DNA of 64,000 nucleotides from Paraglaciecola sp. MB-3u-78 (lineage in GTDB: Bacteria; Pseudomonadota; Gammaproteobacteria; Enterobacterales; Alteromonadaceae): positions 186,001-250,000 of the forward strand of contig NZ_PJCF01000002.1 of the NCBI RefSeq assembly GCF_002835935.1, given 5' to 3'. The position numbers and the translations under genes were made by a program. Under the pieces are notes generated by a model that saw only the letters and a program-made list of their open reading frames with translations, made no database searches and was not told where the DNA came from. Shown one piece after another: positions 18,501 through 27,000 of this stretch. Position 1 is the first letter of the stretch; each line of letters begins with the position of its first letter.

Positions 18501-19177
18501 TCCCAGATGCGATCCCTCGGGCTGACATTACTTTTGCAGCCCCTAAGTCAATAGAAATAATAAGGTGCCGGGCACAGGGCAAACTAAAACTTTCGGTCGA
18601 TGGGCCACACTCAGATGCAGGTGCAGTTGCAGTCAAAGTGCGCGGCAGAGTATTTCGATTTTGTACCATCACCATTCAAGGCGCAGCTCCCACCATAGCT
18701 GCAGATATGACAACAGCCAACAGAGTGGTGGCCCAGTGCGGCATTGAATTCAGAATTGTTTCCTCAACCATTGTTGATGATCCAGCACTGCTGGATATTG
18801 CGCAAACCGACTGCCCGTTGACCATAGGTGGCAATGTTAGCCGAGATCCTGAAGAAATTGCTTTGTTTGCGTTAGGACGGGACACCTGCCCCCACAATTT
18901 CCTTGTTTATTTTGTTCGTTCTAACAGCATGGGGTTGTTTGGTTGTTCCGCTTTTCCTGTGGGTCAGCCTGGCGTTTCAGTGGCTGACTCTGCCAGTCAA
19001 TACACTTTTGGCCACGAAATTTGTCATGTTTTACACCTGCCCCACGATGCCAGAACAAACAATTTAATGACAGGTGCAGGCACCACAACATTACCTTCGA
19101 CTCCAAACACTGTGCGCCTTGAGCCCGACCAATGTCAGACCATGGATGACGGCGGTTTTCTGGAAATTTTGGAATGA
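15509..19177 (+). CDS. Giant hub-proximal protein with OmpA-like, peptidoglycan-binding and metzincin protease domains
   Basis: 1222 residues. Order seen: 1-130, gpN-like baseplate domain (paralogue of the 184-residue protein); 140-235, beta-sandwich; 245-335, OmpA-like domain with ILGHTDLAGS and LSERRARSA; 341-400, inserted PG_binding_1 module (YQQMLQELGFYTG, FQRQHGLNDDGDVG); 441 on, the end of the OmpA-like fold (NRRTEFLFIND); 521-620, a carboxypeptidase-regulatory-like module; then beta-rich sequence; about 1040-1222, a zinc protease. The protease has HEICHVLHLPHD with His1169, Glu1170, His1173 and His1179 in HExxHxxxxxH spacing, and NLMTG as a Met-turn. Position 1176, usually Gly in metzincins, is His. 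No signal peptide. It is probably an effector carried on the particle that anchors to the cell wall and cleaves a protein. Structural and toxin roles in one chain are inference. Confidence 0.85.
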   Translation: MERIKPMLGDIELQQVQQLNIDADQMLTEHEIPALEGNFYQPEGRRGTLIKVSGVLSGVSVEEDNVENPATGLKALREKFKAAEPLSFVSDIISATDIDEVLIEDMEVTEIAGKPNRFEYSFTLREFTAAPSNPTEPPEIIPPVITETATLIVEVIVIGNSAFDFSRVSVTIRGSQSDGTDLFRTLTNRNNNIWTEEDFPPGQYTCDAVVLDTPQMTGNVPAEVRAGETTSVSIELRSDVKIAQTFMIHYRFDSAFVEPCMLDVLQQVSDFSRANSDLKLVILGHTDLAGSTSYNQALSERRARSAFSVLRFADDNQAAIDEWDQIRRTRVSGASLGDSWGAREYQQMLQELGFYTGTINGNHDSATDSAVREFQRQHGLNDDGDVGDSTWPMLIQEYLHLKNLSIADSQFLPNCSGELLKWLGCSELDPVKDITFAWRPNRRTEFLFINDDSLPSDVVQPDTFNKPSAGAVNSAWCLNDSGVSSRCCFVKPHVGAGKESCAATRDPWPREAAEPAPVFVVRGSIKFEDGTPFVGQYTLIAPDGEFMDGEVPKTSGSLRAGTGIKATTKADGSFEYPDADKHKRPGIFTLEVTGEVVVRGTDQPIEEAKGPFACKRLASDQDSFNVVIVPALLANITPSITAPPTIVVKRPHTSPQRQPLVLSVNQTFTGTGIFTRSPDDKVLFFTAATGGTALQFDGNDNLFTDAQLLAGVTLFSEGGPNPSAILSDITLSLQIVVSGQNGRSTSEQMTSVLLTLDISSSQTNAADEVLILSDTDKIAPGRMLQVQNSSAQATRAMLILRRALPETFTGSLSVQAISNKVQLFSAAEEVATATQTPLNLPQLVANQAISQVVGTPATPNHVGTIFWAEARAPSDNSLDTGFQLGIDGLEQDGDRVMITAAEVMISNNVAPFNTSQTRVQIEGVLNRLRSSFDISDLFGTQNNSLFRARVTIAGITANSIQVTLNSETQAGDTLESLSITLNRTSGNVFVSATPIMAIPDAIPRADITFAAPKSIEIIRCRAQGKLKLSVDGPHSDAGAVAVKVRGRVFRFCTITIQGAAPTIAADMTTANRVVAQCGIEFRIVSSTIVDDPALLDIAQTDCPLTIGGNVSRDPEEIALFALGRDTCPHNFLVYFVRSNSMGLFGCSAFPVGQPGVSVADSASQYTFGHEICHVLHLPHDARTNNLMTGAGTTTLPSTPNTVRLEPDQCQTMDDGGFLEILE

Positions 19178-19181
19178 TGTT

Positions 19182-19661
19182 ATGAGTATCAAAGAAATAA
19201 AAAGGCTGATTAGACTCATGTCCGATGATGAATTTCTCGGTTTGCCTAAAATAATAGACATGCAAAACAAGGCTGTGCCGTTATTACAAAAAATACTCAT
19301 GGACTCACAACAAGCTCACTTTATTCATCAACGTGCACTTATTTGTTTAGGCGAAATTGGCGCTGATGCAGGATTCGACACGGCTTCAAGTTATCTTAGC
19401 AGTCCAGATCCGGTATTTCGCATAGCAGCGGCTAGAGCCATAGTCAAAATCCATCCAGATAAAGCCGCGGATCTATTAATAGATAATCTAGATGATGAAG
19501 ATATCTCTGCATGCAATGTTAAAATTCAATGTTTGGCGGCCTCCGGTCAAACAAAAGCTAAACCCGTACTAAATAAACTTAAAAGGAATAGTGAGGATCC
19601 CTTTATACGCAAATCAGTATCCCTTGCATTAAAGCATTTAAGTCAAGAGGGGCAAACATGA
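19182..19661 (+). CDS. HEAT-repeat protein
   Basis: A 159-residue helical-repeat protein. Paired helices such as RALICLGEIGADAGFDTASS and FRIAAARAIVKIHPDKAADL are HEAT/PBS-lyase-type repeats, which bind other proteins. The ATG at 19182, a few bases after the stop of the giant protease-bearing protein, is chosen because the longer frame from 19074 would overlap that gene by about 100 bases. Its own end overlaps the hub gene by four bases (ATGA). A HEAT protein right behind a protease-bearing component could be its loading chaperone or an immunity protein; the sequence does not decide this. Confidence 0.8.
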   Translation: MSIKEIKRLIRLMSDDEFLGLPKIIDMQNKAVPLLQKILMDSQQAHFIHQRALICLGEIGADAGFDTASSYLSSPDPVFRIAAARAIVKIHPDKAADLLIDNLDDEDISACNVKIQCLAASGQTKAKPVLNKLKRNSEDPFIRKSVSLALKHLSQEGQT

Positions 19662-20698
19662 GTTTGACGCCCGCTTATAAATTCACTGTTGGTGGACAAT
19701 TAGTCGACACCACCGATGAGCCGCAAGCCAGCACTTTGGTAGACTTATTAGTGAGGTTGGATATGCATGTTGCCAGCAATGAATTTAAGTTAATTCTTGG
19801 CAATATAGGGCACTTCACGCCTGAGCGGGAAGATGAAGGACTCATCGAATTAGGTTACGCCGACCAGGAAGGAGAATTAATACAAGTTGCAAAGGGCAAA
19901 GTAGATGTTGTAGAACAAGGGTCTACTCTGGATCACATTCATGGTTACTCTGACGCCGCCATTTTGTTGCGCGCCTTCACTGACCAAACATTTGAAAGTA
20001 AAACTGCCGGAGATATTGTCAAGGATCTAGCCTCCCAAGCAGGCGTAGATACAGCCAATTTTGAATCAGGCATAGATTTCCCAGCTTACGTAATAGATGG
20101 ACAAAAGAGTTTCTATCAGCATATGCAAGATCTCGCAGTACTGTGCGGATTCGATTTGTATTTTAATAGTGACAATCAACTTGTATTCCAACAATTTTCT
20201 GGTGGAAATCAAGTGCATGTATTCAACCACGCCAGTCACATCATTGAGCTAAAAGTGGACTTTTCAGCACCGCTAAGTGCCAAAGTAGAAGCTTGGGGTG
20301 AAAGTGGTAGCAACAATGGCAATGAGTCATGGGCGTGGCTAACCAAGGATTTTTCTGGTCTAAGGGGTAATGCAGGCGGAATTGCTAACAACGGAGTTCC
20401 TAATAACAGCTCTTCTCTACGGCTCGAGAGATCCGCTTTGCGCACTGGTGAGGCGGCGCAAAAAGCAGCTGATGCAGCCTTGACTGAATTAGGTCGACAA
20501 ACTATGCGCGGTCATTTGCTGAGTGTCGGCCGTCCACAAGTTAAACTAGGCGATACGATTAGGTTAAGCGGGTTACCCGAAGACCCATTAAATCAAATTT
20601 ATCAGGTGCGAGGGGTAACTCACCGTATTACCAAACTGACTGGTTTTACTACCCAAGTGATGTTTCGTTCCATCGACAGCAATTTGGCGGGGTTTTGA
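19658..20698 (+). CDS. Baseplate hub protein (phage late control D/gp27-like)
   Basis: A 346-residue protein of the gpD family: trimer at the centre of the baseplate that joins tube and spike. Features: beta-rich N-terminus FTVGGQLVD, then the region DLASQAGVDTANFE and QKSFYQHMQDLAVLCGFDLY, which is the conserved 'S-x-(W/Y)-x-x-(L/M)-x-x-L-A-x-x-x-G-F-x-x-Y' block of these hubs, and near the C-terminus VRGVTHRITKLTGFTTQVMF. Overlaps the HEAT gene by ATGA and is followed two bases later by the spike gene, the usual gpD-gpV order. Cytoplasmic assembly, no signal peptide. Confidence 0.88.
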   Translation: MSLTPAYKFTVGGQLVDTTDEPQASTLVDLLVRLDMHVASNEFKLILGNIGHFTPEREDEGLIELGYADQEGELIQVAKGKVDVVEQGSTLDHIHGYSDAAILLRAFTDQTFESKTAGDIVKDLASQAGVDTANFESGIDFPAYVIDGQKSFYQHMQDLAVLCGFDLYFNSDNQLVFQQFSGGNQVHVFNHASHIIELKVDFSAPLSAKVEAWGESGSNNGNESWAWLTKDFSGLRGNAGGIANNGVPNNSSSLRLERSALRTGEAAQKAADAALTELGRQTMRGHLLSVGRPQVKLGDTIRLSGLPEDPLNQIYQVRGVTHRITKLTGFTTQVMFRSIDSNLAGF

Positions 20699-20699
20699 T

Positions 20700-21506
20700 A
20701 TGACCAACATAATCAATACCATTCAAGCCATAGTGCGCGACGAAATCCGTGGCATGCGGGCCACAGAACTAGGCCTAGTAAAAAAAGTCTACCCTCACAG
20801 TTCAGACTCAGACACGGATAATTATGCTTGTGATGTGGAAATTAAAAACAGCCAATTATTATTAAAACGTGTGCCTATCTCCACTGACCGTATCGGTACA
20901 GTGGCGATTCCCAATGTGAATGATTTAGTGCTGGTTGCCTTTGTCAAAAACGACGTTAATCAACCTATAGTCATTGGTCGTTTATACAACGACCAAGATC
21001 GCCCACCACTAAATAATAATGATGAGGTAATTTTCAGATTGCCGCTGGATGATGCAGACGACAAAACCCTCAAAGCCGCAATACGGAATTTACAGCAACA
21101 AACCTCTGAGCCAAGAGAAATAATCATCGAGATGGATCCCAAAATTACGGTACGCATCACAGACGGCACAATTAAAGCCACAGCAGGCAAATCAGAAATG
21201 ACCATTGACCAATCCAACACCAGCGGCGGTACAGTGACAATCCTCACTGGCAGCACCAAAATGACCATGAATCAAGACGGTGACATTCAAGTTGAAGCCG
21301 CAGGTTCAATTGCTTTAAAAGCCAACAGAGACTTTAGTGTTGACGCGATGAATATATCAATGAAGAGCCAGCTAGATACCACTATTGAAGCGGGCACCCA
21401 ACTAAATGCAAAAGGCGGTGTAACTGCAAAACTCGAAGCTGGCGCAAATACCACAGTACAAGGCGGTGTAGTGTCGGTAAAAGGCACAACACTGTTTTCA
21501 CCTTAA
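20700..21506 (+). CDS. Baseplate assembly protein V / VgrG-like spike
   Basis: A 268-residue spike protein. Residues about 20-100 form the gp5-type OB fold (DRIGTVAIPNVNDLVLVAFV, then VIGRLYNDQDRPP). After a linker, residues from about 150 are a series of short beta repeats rich in Thr, Gly and Ala, the triple-stranded beta-helix needle that pierces the target. Usually such proteins are trimeric and end in a flat tip capped by PAAR, and the PAAR-like gene follows directly. Starts one base after the hub gene stop. No toxin domain is fused to its C-terminus. Confidence 0.92.
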   Translation: MTNIINTIQAIVRDEIRGMRATELGLVKKVYPHSSDSDTDNYACDVEIKNSQLLLKRVPISTDRIGTVAIPNVNDLVLVAFVKNDVNQPIVIGRLYNDQDRPPLNNNDEVIFRLPLDDADDKTLKAAIRNLQQQTSEPREIIIEMDPKITVRITDGTIKATAGKSEMTIDQSNTSGGTVTILTGSTKMTMNQDGDIQVEAAGSIALKANRDFSVDAMNISMKSQLDTTIEAGTQLNAKGGVTAKLEAGANTTVQGGVVSVKGTTLFSP

Positions 21507-21531
21507 GCATTTAATCAAGATAACTGGAGAT

Positions 21532-21900
21532 TTGTATGCAGGACAACCAATTAACAATGAGAACAAAGTGCCCGGCCCTCCCGTTTCAATAGGCGCTATG
21601 GTGTTGCTTAGTCCAGGTGCAGCAGGAGCCCCTGACAGCGGCACCATAATAGCGGTGTTGCCGCCTTTTATTACAGCTAATGGCATGCCATTAGCTACAT
21701 CGGGCTCGATGTGTTTGATGATTAATTCGGTGACTGGCGTGCCTTACACTATCCCTATTGGCCCATTTGCCAGCACGGGAGTGTCTGTAGGGGGTAAACC
21801 CTTAGTACGCTTGGGAGATAACATCCCGTCACCACCAGGTATTTTGACTATTTTGGGGCCACCAGCAGCACCCTTTATTCTCGACCAGTGGCCTCCATAG
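21532..21900 (+). CDS. PAAR-like spike-tip protein
   Basis: A 122-residue Gly/Pro-rich protein following the spike gene. Contains GMPLATSGSMCLMINSVTG and VSVGGKPLVRLGD, spaced like the repeated beta loops of PAAR and PAAR-like (DUF4280/DUF4150-like) tips that sharpen the spike. The classical three-His-one-Cys zinc site is not evident; the frame contains one Cys and no His, so a metal-free or differently held tip is likely. The only in-frame early start is TTG at 21532, with GGAG just two to three bases away, an awkward spacing; translation may be weak, as fits one copy per particle. The end is covered by a 13-bp tandem repeat. Confidence 0.75.
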   Translation: MYAGQPINNENKVPGPPVSIGAMVLLSPGAAGAPDSGTIIAVLPPFITANGMPLATSGSMCLMINSVTGVPYTIPIGPFASTGVSVGGKPLVRLGDNIPSPPGILTILGPPAAPFILDQWPP

Positions 21901-21940
21901 TTGGCCTCCATAGCTGGCCTACTTAACTGGCCTACCTAAT
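21889..21940. repeat. Four tandem 13-bp units over the PAAR gene stop
   Basis: Four copies of TGGCCTCCATAGT-like units (21889-21901, 21902-21914, 21915-21927, 21928-21940). The first copy holds the stop TAG of the PAAR gene; later copies carry TAG or TAA in other frames. The fourth is followed by the AAGGAG ribosome site of the gp25 gene. Copies three and four are diverged, so this is not a fresh duplication. Confidence 0.85.
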
Positions 21941-21955
21941 TAGAAGGAGCAAATT

Positions 21956-22426
21956 TTGGCATTAGTGGAACAAAGATTTGGTACTGATTTGCAGCTATTA
22001 GGCAATTTAGAGAACCAACATGACCGCGATATAGGCCGTGACTTACGCACAGGCCCGCGACAAGAAACCGGACAAATTGATCTGCAAACCCTAACGGGCG
22101 TCGCTTCTTTTCAACAAGCATTGCTGCTGAGGTTTCTTACCCGTGCTGGCGAATTAAGTCAGCTAGGTCACCCTCACTACGGTTCTCGTTTACATGAACT
22201 TATTGGCGAGCTTAATTCCGCCAGCAATCGTAATCGCGCAAAACTTTTTGTGCTGCAGTCCTTAGCAGATGAACCAAGAATTGAAAAAGTCATTGGCATA
22301 TCTGTCAGCAAAAATGTGAGTGATCCTACTCGAGTAGATATCGATTTAACGTTAAAAGCACTGACCTTAGATACCCCTTTTAATTTGGTCTTTCCCTTTT
22401 TCCTTGAACCGGGAGTAACCCAATGA
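21956..22426 (+). CDS. Baseplate wedge protein gp25/GpW family
   Basis: A 156-residue wedge component, needed to start sheath assembly. The body contains TGVASFQQALLLRFLTRAGE and HPHYGSRLHELIGE, matching the gp25 fold in which a conserved Glu-Pro or Arg-rich block precedes 'G-S-x-L'. The start is TTG at 21956 with a perfect AAGGAG seven bases upstream; no ATG is available. Its last bases overlap the gpJ gene by ATGA. The order gp25-gpJ-gpI is standard for contractile systems. Confidence 0.88.
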   Translation: MALVEQRFGTDLQLLGNLENQHDRDIGRDLRTGPRQETGQIDLQTLTGVASFQQALLLRFLTRAGELSQLGHPHYGSRLHELIGELNSASNRNRAKLFVLQSLADEPRIEKVIGISVSKNVSDPTRVDIDLTLKALTLDTPFNLVFPFFLEPGVTQ

Positions 22427-24036
22427 ATCCGGACACGCTTAACTTGATAGAGCGGCCATACCAAGAAGTGGTGGATGATATTCTGACTGCTATGGTTGGC
22501 GGGGTCGTGAATGAACCGATATTTTTTGACAAAAAATCTGAGCGTTATCCTCTATCACAACCAGCAAGTGATGTGCGCGGTATCACTGGCAAGATAGAGC
22601 AAGAAGTGGATGGCGAACTAAAAATTTTTTCCCATAGTTTCCAAAAAAACATCGATTTTATTTACGAACCCGATGAAAACGTCATCGTCTGGCAAGAAGG
22701 TGCTAAGGCTCCTGTCGATGAGTCGGTTTTCTTTGCGGATTATTTTATTCCAGATGCTAACTCACCTCTGACTGACATCAACGTAGGCAGTGTTACTCGT
22801 ACATTGTCTGAGGCAATTGGCAGAGAAATCGCCACGGTTTACCAACAAATTAATCTAGCTTACTTAAATGGTTTTATTGATACCGCCACCGGAGTGTCAC
22901 TGGATCAAGTCGTTGCCATTCTAAATGTGAAGCGTAAAACCGCCGATTTCGCAGTGGGTTTAGTGACCTTTTTTCGCGATCCTCAAAGCAGCGGCAATAT
23001 CACAATCAGTTCAGGCACCTTATTGTCCACCACCAAAGGTGATACCACCTTTGAAACCACACAACTGAGAACATTACAAACAGGACAAGCGCGTATAGAT
23101 GTGCCTGTTAGAGCCACTAACGACTTTCGTAAGGAAGCGGGTCAAGTTGATTCGGCCAGCATTACGCAAGTGGCACAAACCATTGAAGGTATCGCGCGCA
23201 TCACCAACTTTGAAGCCACTTTTCTAGCCGCCCAAGATGAAACCGACGCAGAATTAAGGTTGCGAGCTAAGGCCGCTTTACGAGCATTGGGTAAGGCAAC
23301 CCATGCTGCACTAGCACAAGTTATTTTTGCGGGGCGCGGCAATTTATTAGAAATATGGGATCCCAATGGACCTGAGTTAAAACGCTCTGAACCGGGCACA
23401 ACCGTGTTGTTAATAGAAGCTGAACCTGAACGGTTTCCCAGCTTACAAACAGAAGTGCATAACACCCGGGCTGCAGGCATAGATGTCAGTTTAGTGGCTC
23501 GTTATGTGTTCTTTACACCCAAAATAGTCGCACAAATATCAGCAGGCATTACCAATCAAGGTAAAGAAAAGATAAAGCAGCAAATCATTGCCAACTTGCA
23601 ACTTTATGTTGACGAGTTGTCTAGCGGCGATCCTGCTAAAGGCGCCGCTCTATTGGATGCGATAAAAGCCACTGATGATGTCAAAAGCGCCAATATAGTA
23701 GATGTCATATCCTGGGTAAGTAATGTCACTCAACCAGGCACTTCAAAGTTAGTCGACCGGATAGTGGATTTGGTTGCCATCACTCCCTCTTCGGATGTTC
23801 AGGCTTTAAAGCAGGGTATTGAGAGTATTGTGAGTGAAGACGGGCCGATTGTTCCAGGCACTCAACGCATACCAGATCGCAGTCGCTTGCAATCAACCCT
23901 TGAACCACGCAACGCAACAGACGGCGAAATACTAGGCGGAGAATTTGAAATTGTTGCCGTCATAGATGGTGAAAATTGGTGGGTCAGCTTGGACATAGAT
24001 GCTGCGGATATTCTGTTACAGGAAAACGGTAGTTAA
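22423..24036 (+). CDS. Baseplate wedge protein J (gp6-like)
   Basis: A 537-residue gpJ-family protein, the main wedge subunit that forms the baseplate ring and links fibres to the hub. The central part has SVTRTLSEAIGREIATVYQQ and FIDTATGVSLDQVVAIL, the standard Baseplate_J region, followed by RKTADFAVGLVTFFRD and the beta domain with ISSGTLLSTTKGDTTFETT. The C-terminal half adds a domain with AALLDAIKATDDVKSANIVD, also known from gpJ. Starts within the gp25 gene end (ATGA), and the next gene starts two bases after its stop. Confidence 0.92.
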   Translation: MNPDTLNLIERPYQEVVDDILTAMVGGVVNEPIFFDKKSERYPLSQPASDVRGITGKIEQEVDGELKIFSHSFQKNIDFIYEPDENVIVWQEGAKAPVDESVFFADYFIPDANSPLTDINVGSVTRTLSEAIGREIATVYQQINLAYLNGFIDTATGVSLDQVVAILNVKRKTADFAVGLVTFFRDPQSSGNITISSGTLLSTTKGDTTFETTQLRTLQTGQARIDVPVRATNDFRKEAGQVDSASITQVAQTIEGIARITNFEATFLAAQDETDAELRLRAKAALRALGKATHAALAQVIFAGRGNLLEIWDPNGPELKRSEPGTTVLLIEAEPERFPSLQTEVHNTRAAGIDVSLVARYVFFTPKIVAQISAGITNQGKEKIKQQIIANLQLYVDELSSGDPAKGAALLDAIKATDDVKSANIVDVISWVSNVTQPGTSKLVDRIVDLVAITPSSDVQALKQGIESIVSEDGPIVPGTQRIPDRSRLQSTLEPRNATDGEILGGEFEIVAVIDGENWWVSLDIDAADILLQENGS

Positions 24037-24038
24037 AC

Positions 24039-27000
24039 ATGCCCACAAAAACCGAACGTATCCTTAGCTACCTACCTAGCACTTTTAAAGTATCGGGCAC
24101 ACGCTCGGCGCTAAAAACTGTGGTAGATACTTTTGGTAGAGAATTACTTCACGGGGAGAACAGTCTAGCCGCATTAATGCGAGCCCATTGGGTTGACCAT
24201 GCTGATAGTGGAGCCGATAAAATTGACGATTTGGCTAGAATTGCTGCGTTATTCGGTCTGGCGCCTCGGCCTCAACAAACAGTTGAAGAATTTAGAACCC
24301 ACTTAAAACAATATATAAAAACCGCCTTAGAAGGCACAGTGACAGTACAAGGTATTTTGCGCACTACTGCAAATAATCTGGGTCTGACAATTGCTGACAG
24401 CTATGACGATATAGACACTTGGTGGACACGGCAATCAGACAGCTTAGTCACCGAGCTGCACTGTGGGAATGATGCAGCTTATGGATTGTTTGGTGAAGAG
24501 TCCCTTGTTGCCCATGGACATGCTGCAACCGCAGCGCGTATTGTCGGTCTGGTTAATCTTGATAATCCATTAGATTTAAGCAGTTCAGGTACCTTTGCCA
24601 GCAGAACTTTAAACATTAAAGTAAATGCGAAAGCCAAAGTCAGTGTTGATTTGTTAGCAACTGCAGCCAACCCTAGCGCTGTAACCAATGCAGAAATAGT
24701 AGACGCCATCAATCAGGCATTTAATGCACCATTGGCTGCTATCCAAAACCACAAACTAGTGCTAACTGCCCTAACTAGCGGAGCCACAAGTAGCATATTG
24801 TTAGAAGAGCAGGTCAATGATGCGGCGCCTATTGTGCTTGGTTTTGCTGCCCATAGCGCTAAAGGTAAGGCTGCAACTGCCGCAATTTACACTGGCAGTG
24901 TCGACTTATCGGGCAACCATGATCTGAGCCAGACGCGCTTCCTCAGAGTTAAACTGAATACAGACAAACTCGCAGAAATTGACTGTGCTGGGCCTACTCC
25001 TGAAACCACTACAATCGAGCAAATTAGTGATGCCATCAATAGCGCCTTAGGGAGTTCAATTGCCAGTCATGATGATAAATTTCTGACTCTAAAATCGTCA
25101 TTAATAGGTGCTGGCAGTAGCATCACTTTTTTATCTGCCGCTGCACAAGATGCAAAAAATGCTCTCTTAGGCTCGCCGCCCAGCGCAGTAATGGGTCATG
25201 ATAAATTAGCGGCTACCTTGATAGGCAAAAGTGATCTTAGTAAAGGAGTAGATCTAACCGAATACTATATTCTGCGGATACGGGTTAATAATAGCAACGC
25301 GGTGAACGTGGATTGTCGCGGGCTTGCTCCTGAATCCTCTCAGTTACCTGAAATTACCAATGTGATTAACGACACTCTTGGTAAAAAAGTGGCCAGTCAT
25401 AATGGACGAAACTTAATTTTATCGTCTACCACATCAGGTATTGCCAGCAAACTGACTATCGAAGACCCGGCTCCTAATAACGGTGGGCCTAATAACGCAG
25501 CACAAGTGTTATTAGGGATAGTCTCAAGGAGCGCAAAAGGCAGCGACGCAACGGCAGCCAAAATAACCAGTCTGACTGATCTGTCTGGTGGGATAAATTT
25601 ATATGCTAGTCATCAACTTAGAATAACGCTGGACCAATCGCAGCCAGTCGACATCGATCTTAAACGTACAATTAAGGACCTAAAAAGCGTCTCAATCAAT
25701 GATATCACTAACAGCATAAATCATGTTTTAGGAGCCAATATTGCTAGTCACAATGGTTCGTTATTGACCTTACTAAGCCCTAAAAAAGGCAGCAACAGTC
25801 AACTTATTATCAGTCCGATCACAAATACTCACACCACTCGATTTGTTAGTCAGGCACCAATTAAAGGTGAAGCGAGTGAACGCATTTTTGGTTTTAACTC
25901 GGCCTTAGTACAAGGGCAAGACGCAATACCTGCCCGAGTCATTGGCACCACTAACTTAAGCCGTGGCGTTGATTTGCGAACTGCGCAATATCTGACCCTT
26001 AAAATGAATGACAACCTAGCAGTCACCATCAACTGCGCAGGGCCTAGACCAAGGGCCACCTTGTTATCTGAAGTCATTGAAAACATCAATAATCAATTAG
26101 GCAGCACTATCGCCAGACAAGAAGATGGAAAATTAATGCTGATTGCCGCCACTACTGACAGTGGAGCTATTGAGGCGAGTCGCATCGAATTTATTCCTCC
26201 AGAGGTGACCGATGCAAGCAGCCTAATACTGGATGTTGAAACAGGCCTGATACGTGGCCTAGATGCCCTTAGTGTCAACTTAGAAGGCACTAAAGACCTT
26301 GCAAACGGGGTTGATCTTAGTAGCAAATCCCATCTCAAGTTAATTATTGATGACACCGGTCCCTTAGACATTTCTTGTGTAGGGCCCATTCCTGCAAGTA
26401 CCACTTTGGCACAAATTACTATTGCGATAAATGTGGCTTTTGGCAAAAATGTTGCCAATCACGACGGTAAACATCTTATTTTAAGTTCCCAAAAAGCTGG
26501 GGCTGATAGCCGGATCGAAATTCTGCCTGCAGATGCCACTGAAATAATACTTGGCATTCACTCTCCCAGACTTTATGTAGGTAGGGAGGCAAGTCCGGCT
26601 ACTATCACAGGTAGAGTTGATTTCACGGGTATTTCACTTGATTTATCCGAGCAGCATTTCCTTGAAATAGCGCTGGACGGCAATGCCCCCTTAATCATTG
26701 ACTGTGCCAAAAATGCGATAGATGTTACCCAAGTATCTTTAGCTGAAATAGTAGACGAGATTAATAGCAGCGCAGGTCAAGGTATTGCGTCTGAAAAAGC
26801 AGGGGTATTAGTAGTCACCTCACCTACCCTTGGTTTGAGCAGCCGTATTAATCTCATTGCCCATACTGGCTCTGACGGGAAAAGTTTATTGTTTGGGGAT
26901 ATTGCCAGTGTATTTGAGGGTAGCAGCGCAACCTCTGCTGTATTAGAAAGCAACATCCCCTTAGCTGCTGGGGTAAATTTGAGTGAACGGAATCACATTA

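Noticed and set aside
19074-19181. Longer start for the HEAT-repeat protein
   Set aside because: It would overlap the protease gene by over 100 bases, and the added residues do not look like HEAT repeats. ATG at 19182 fits the gene spacing.
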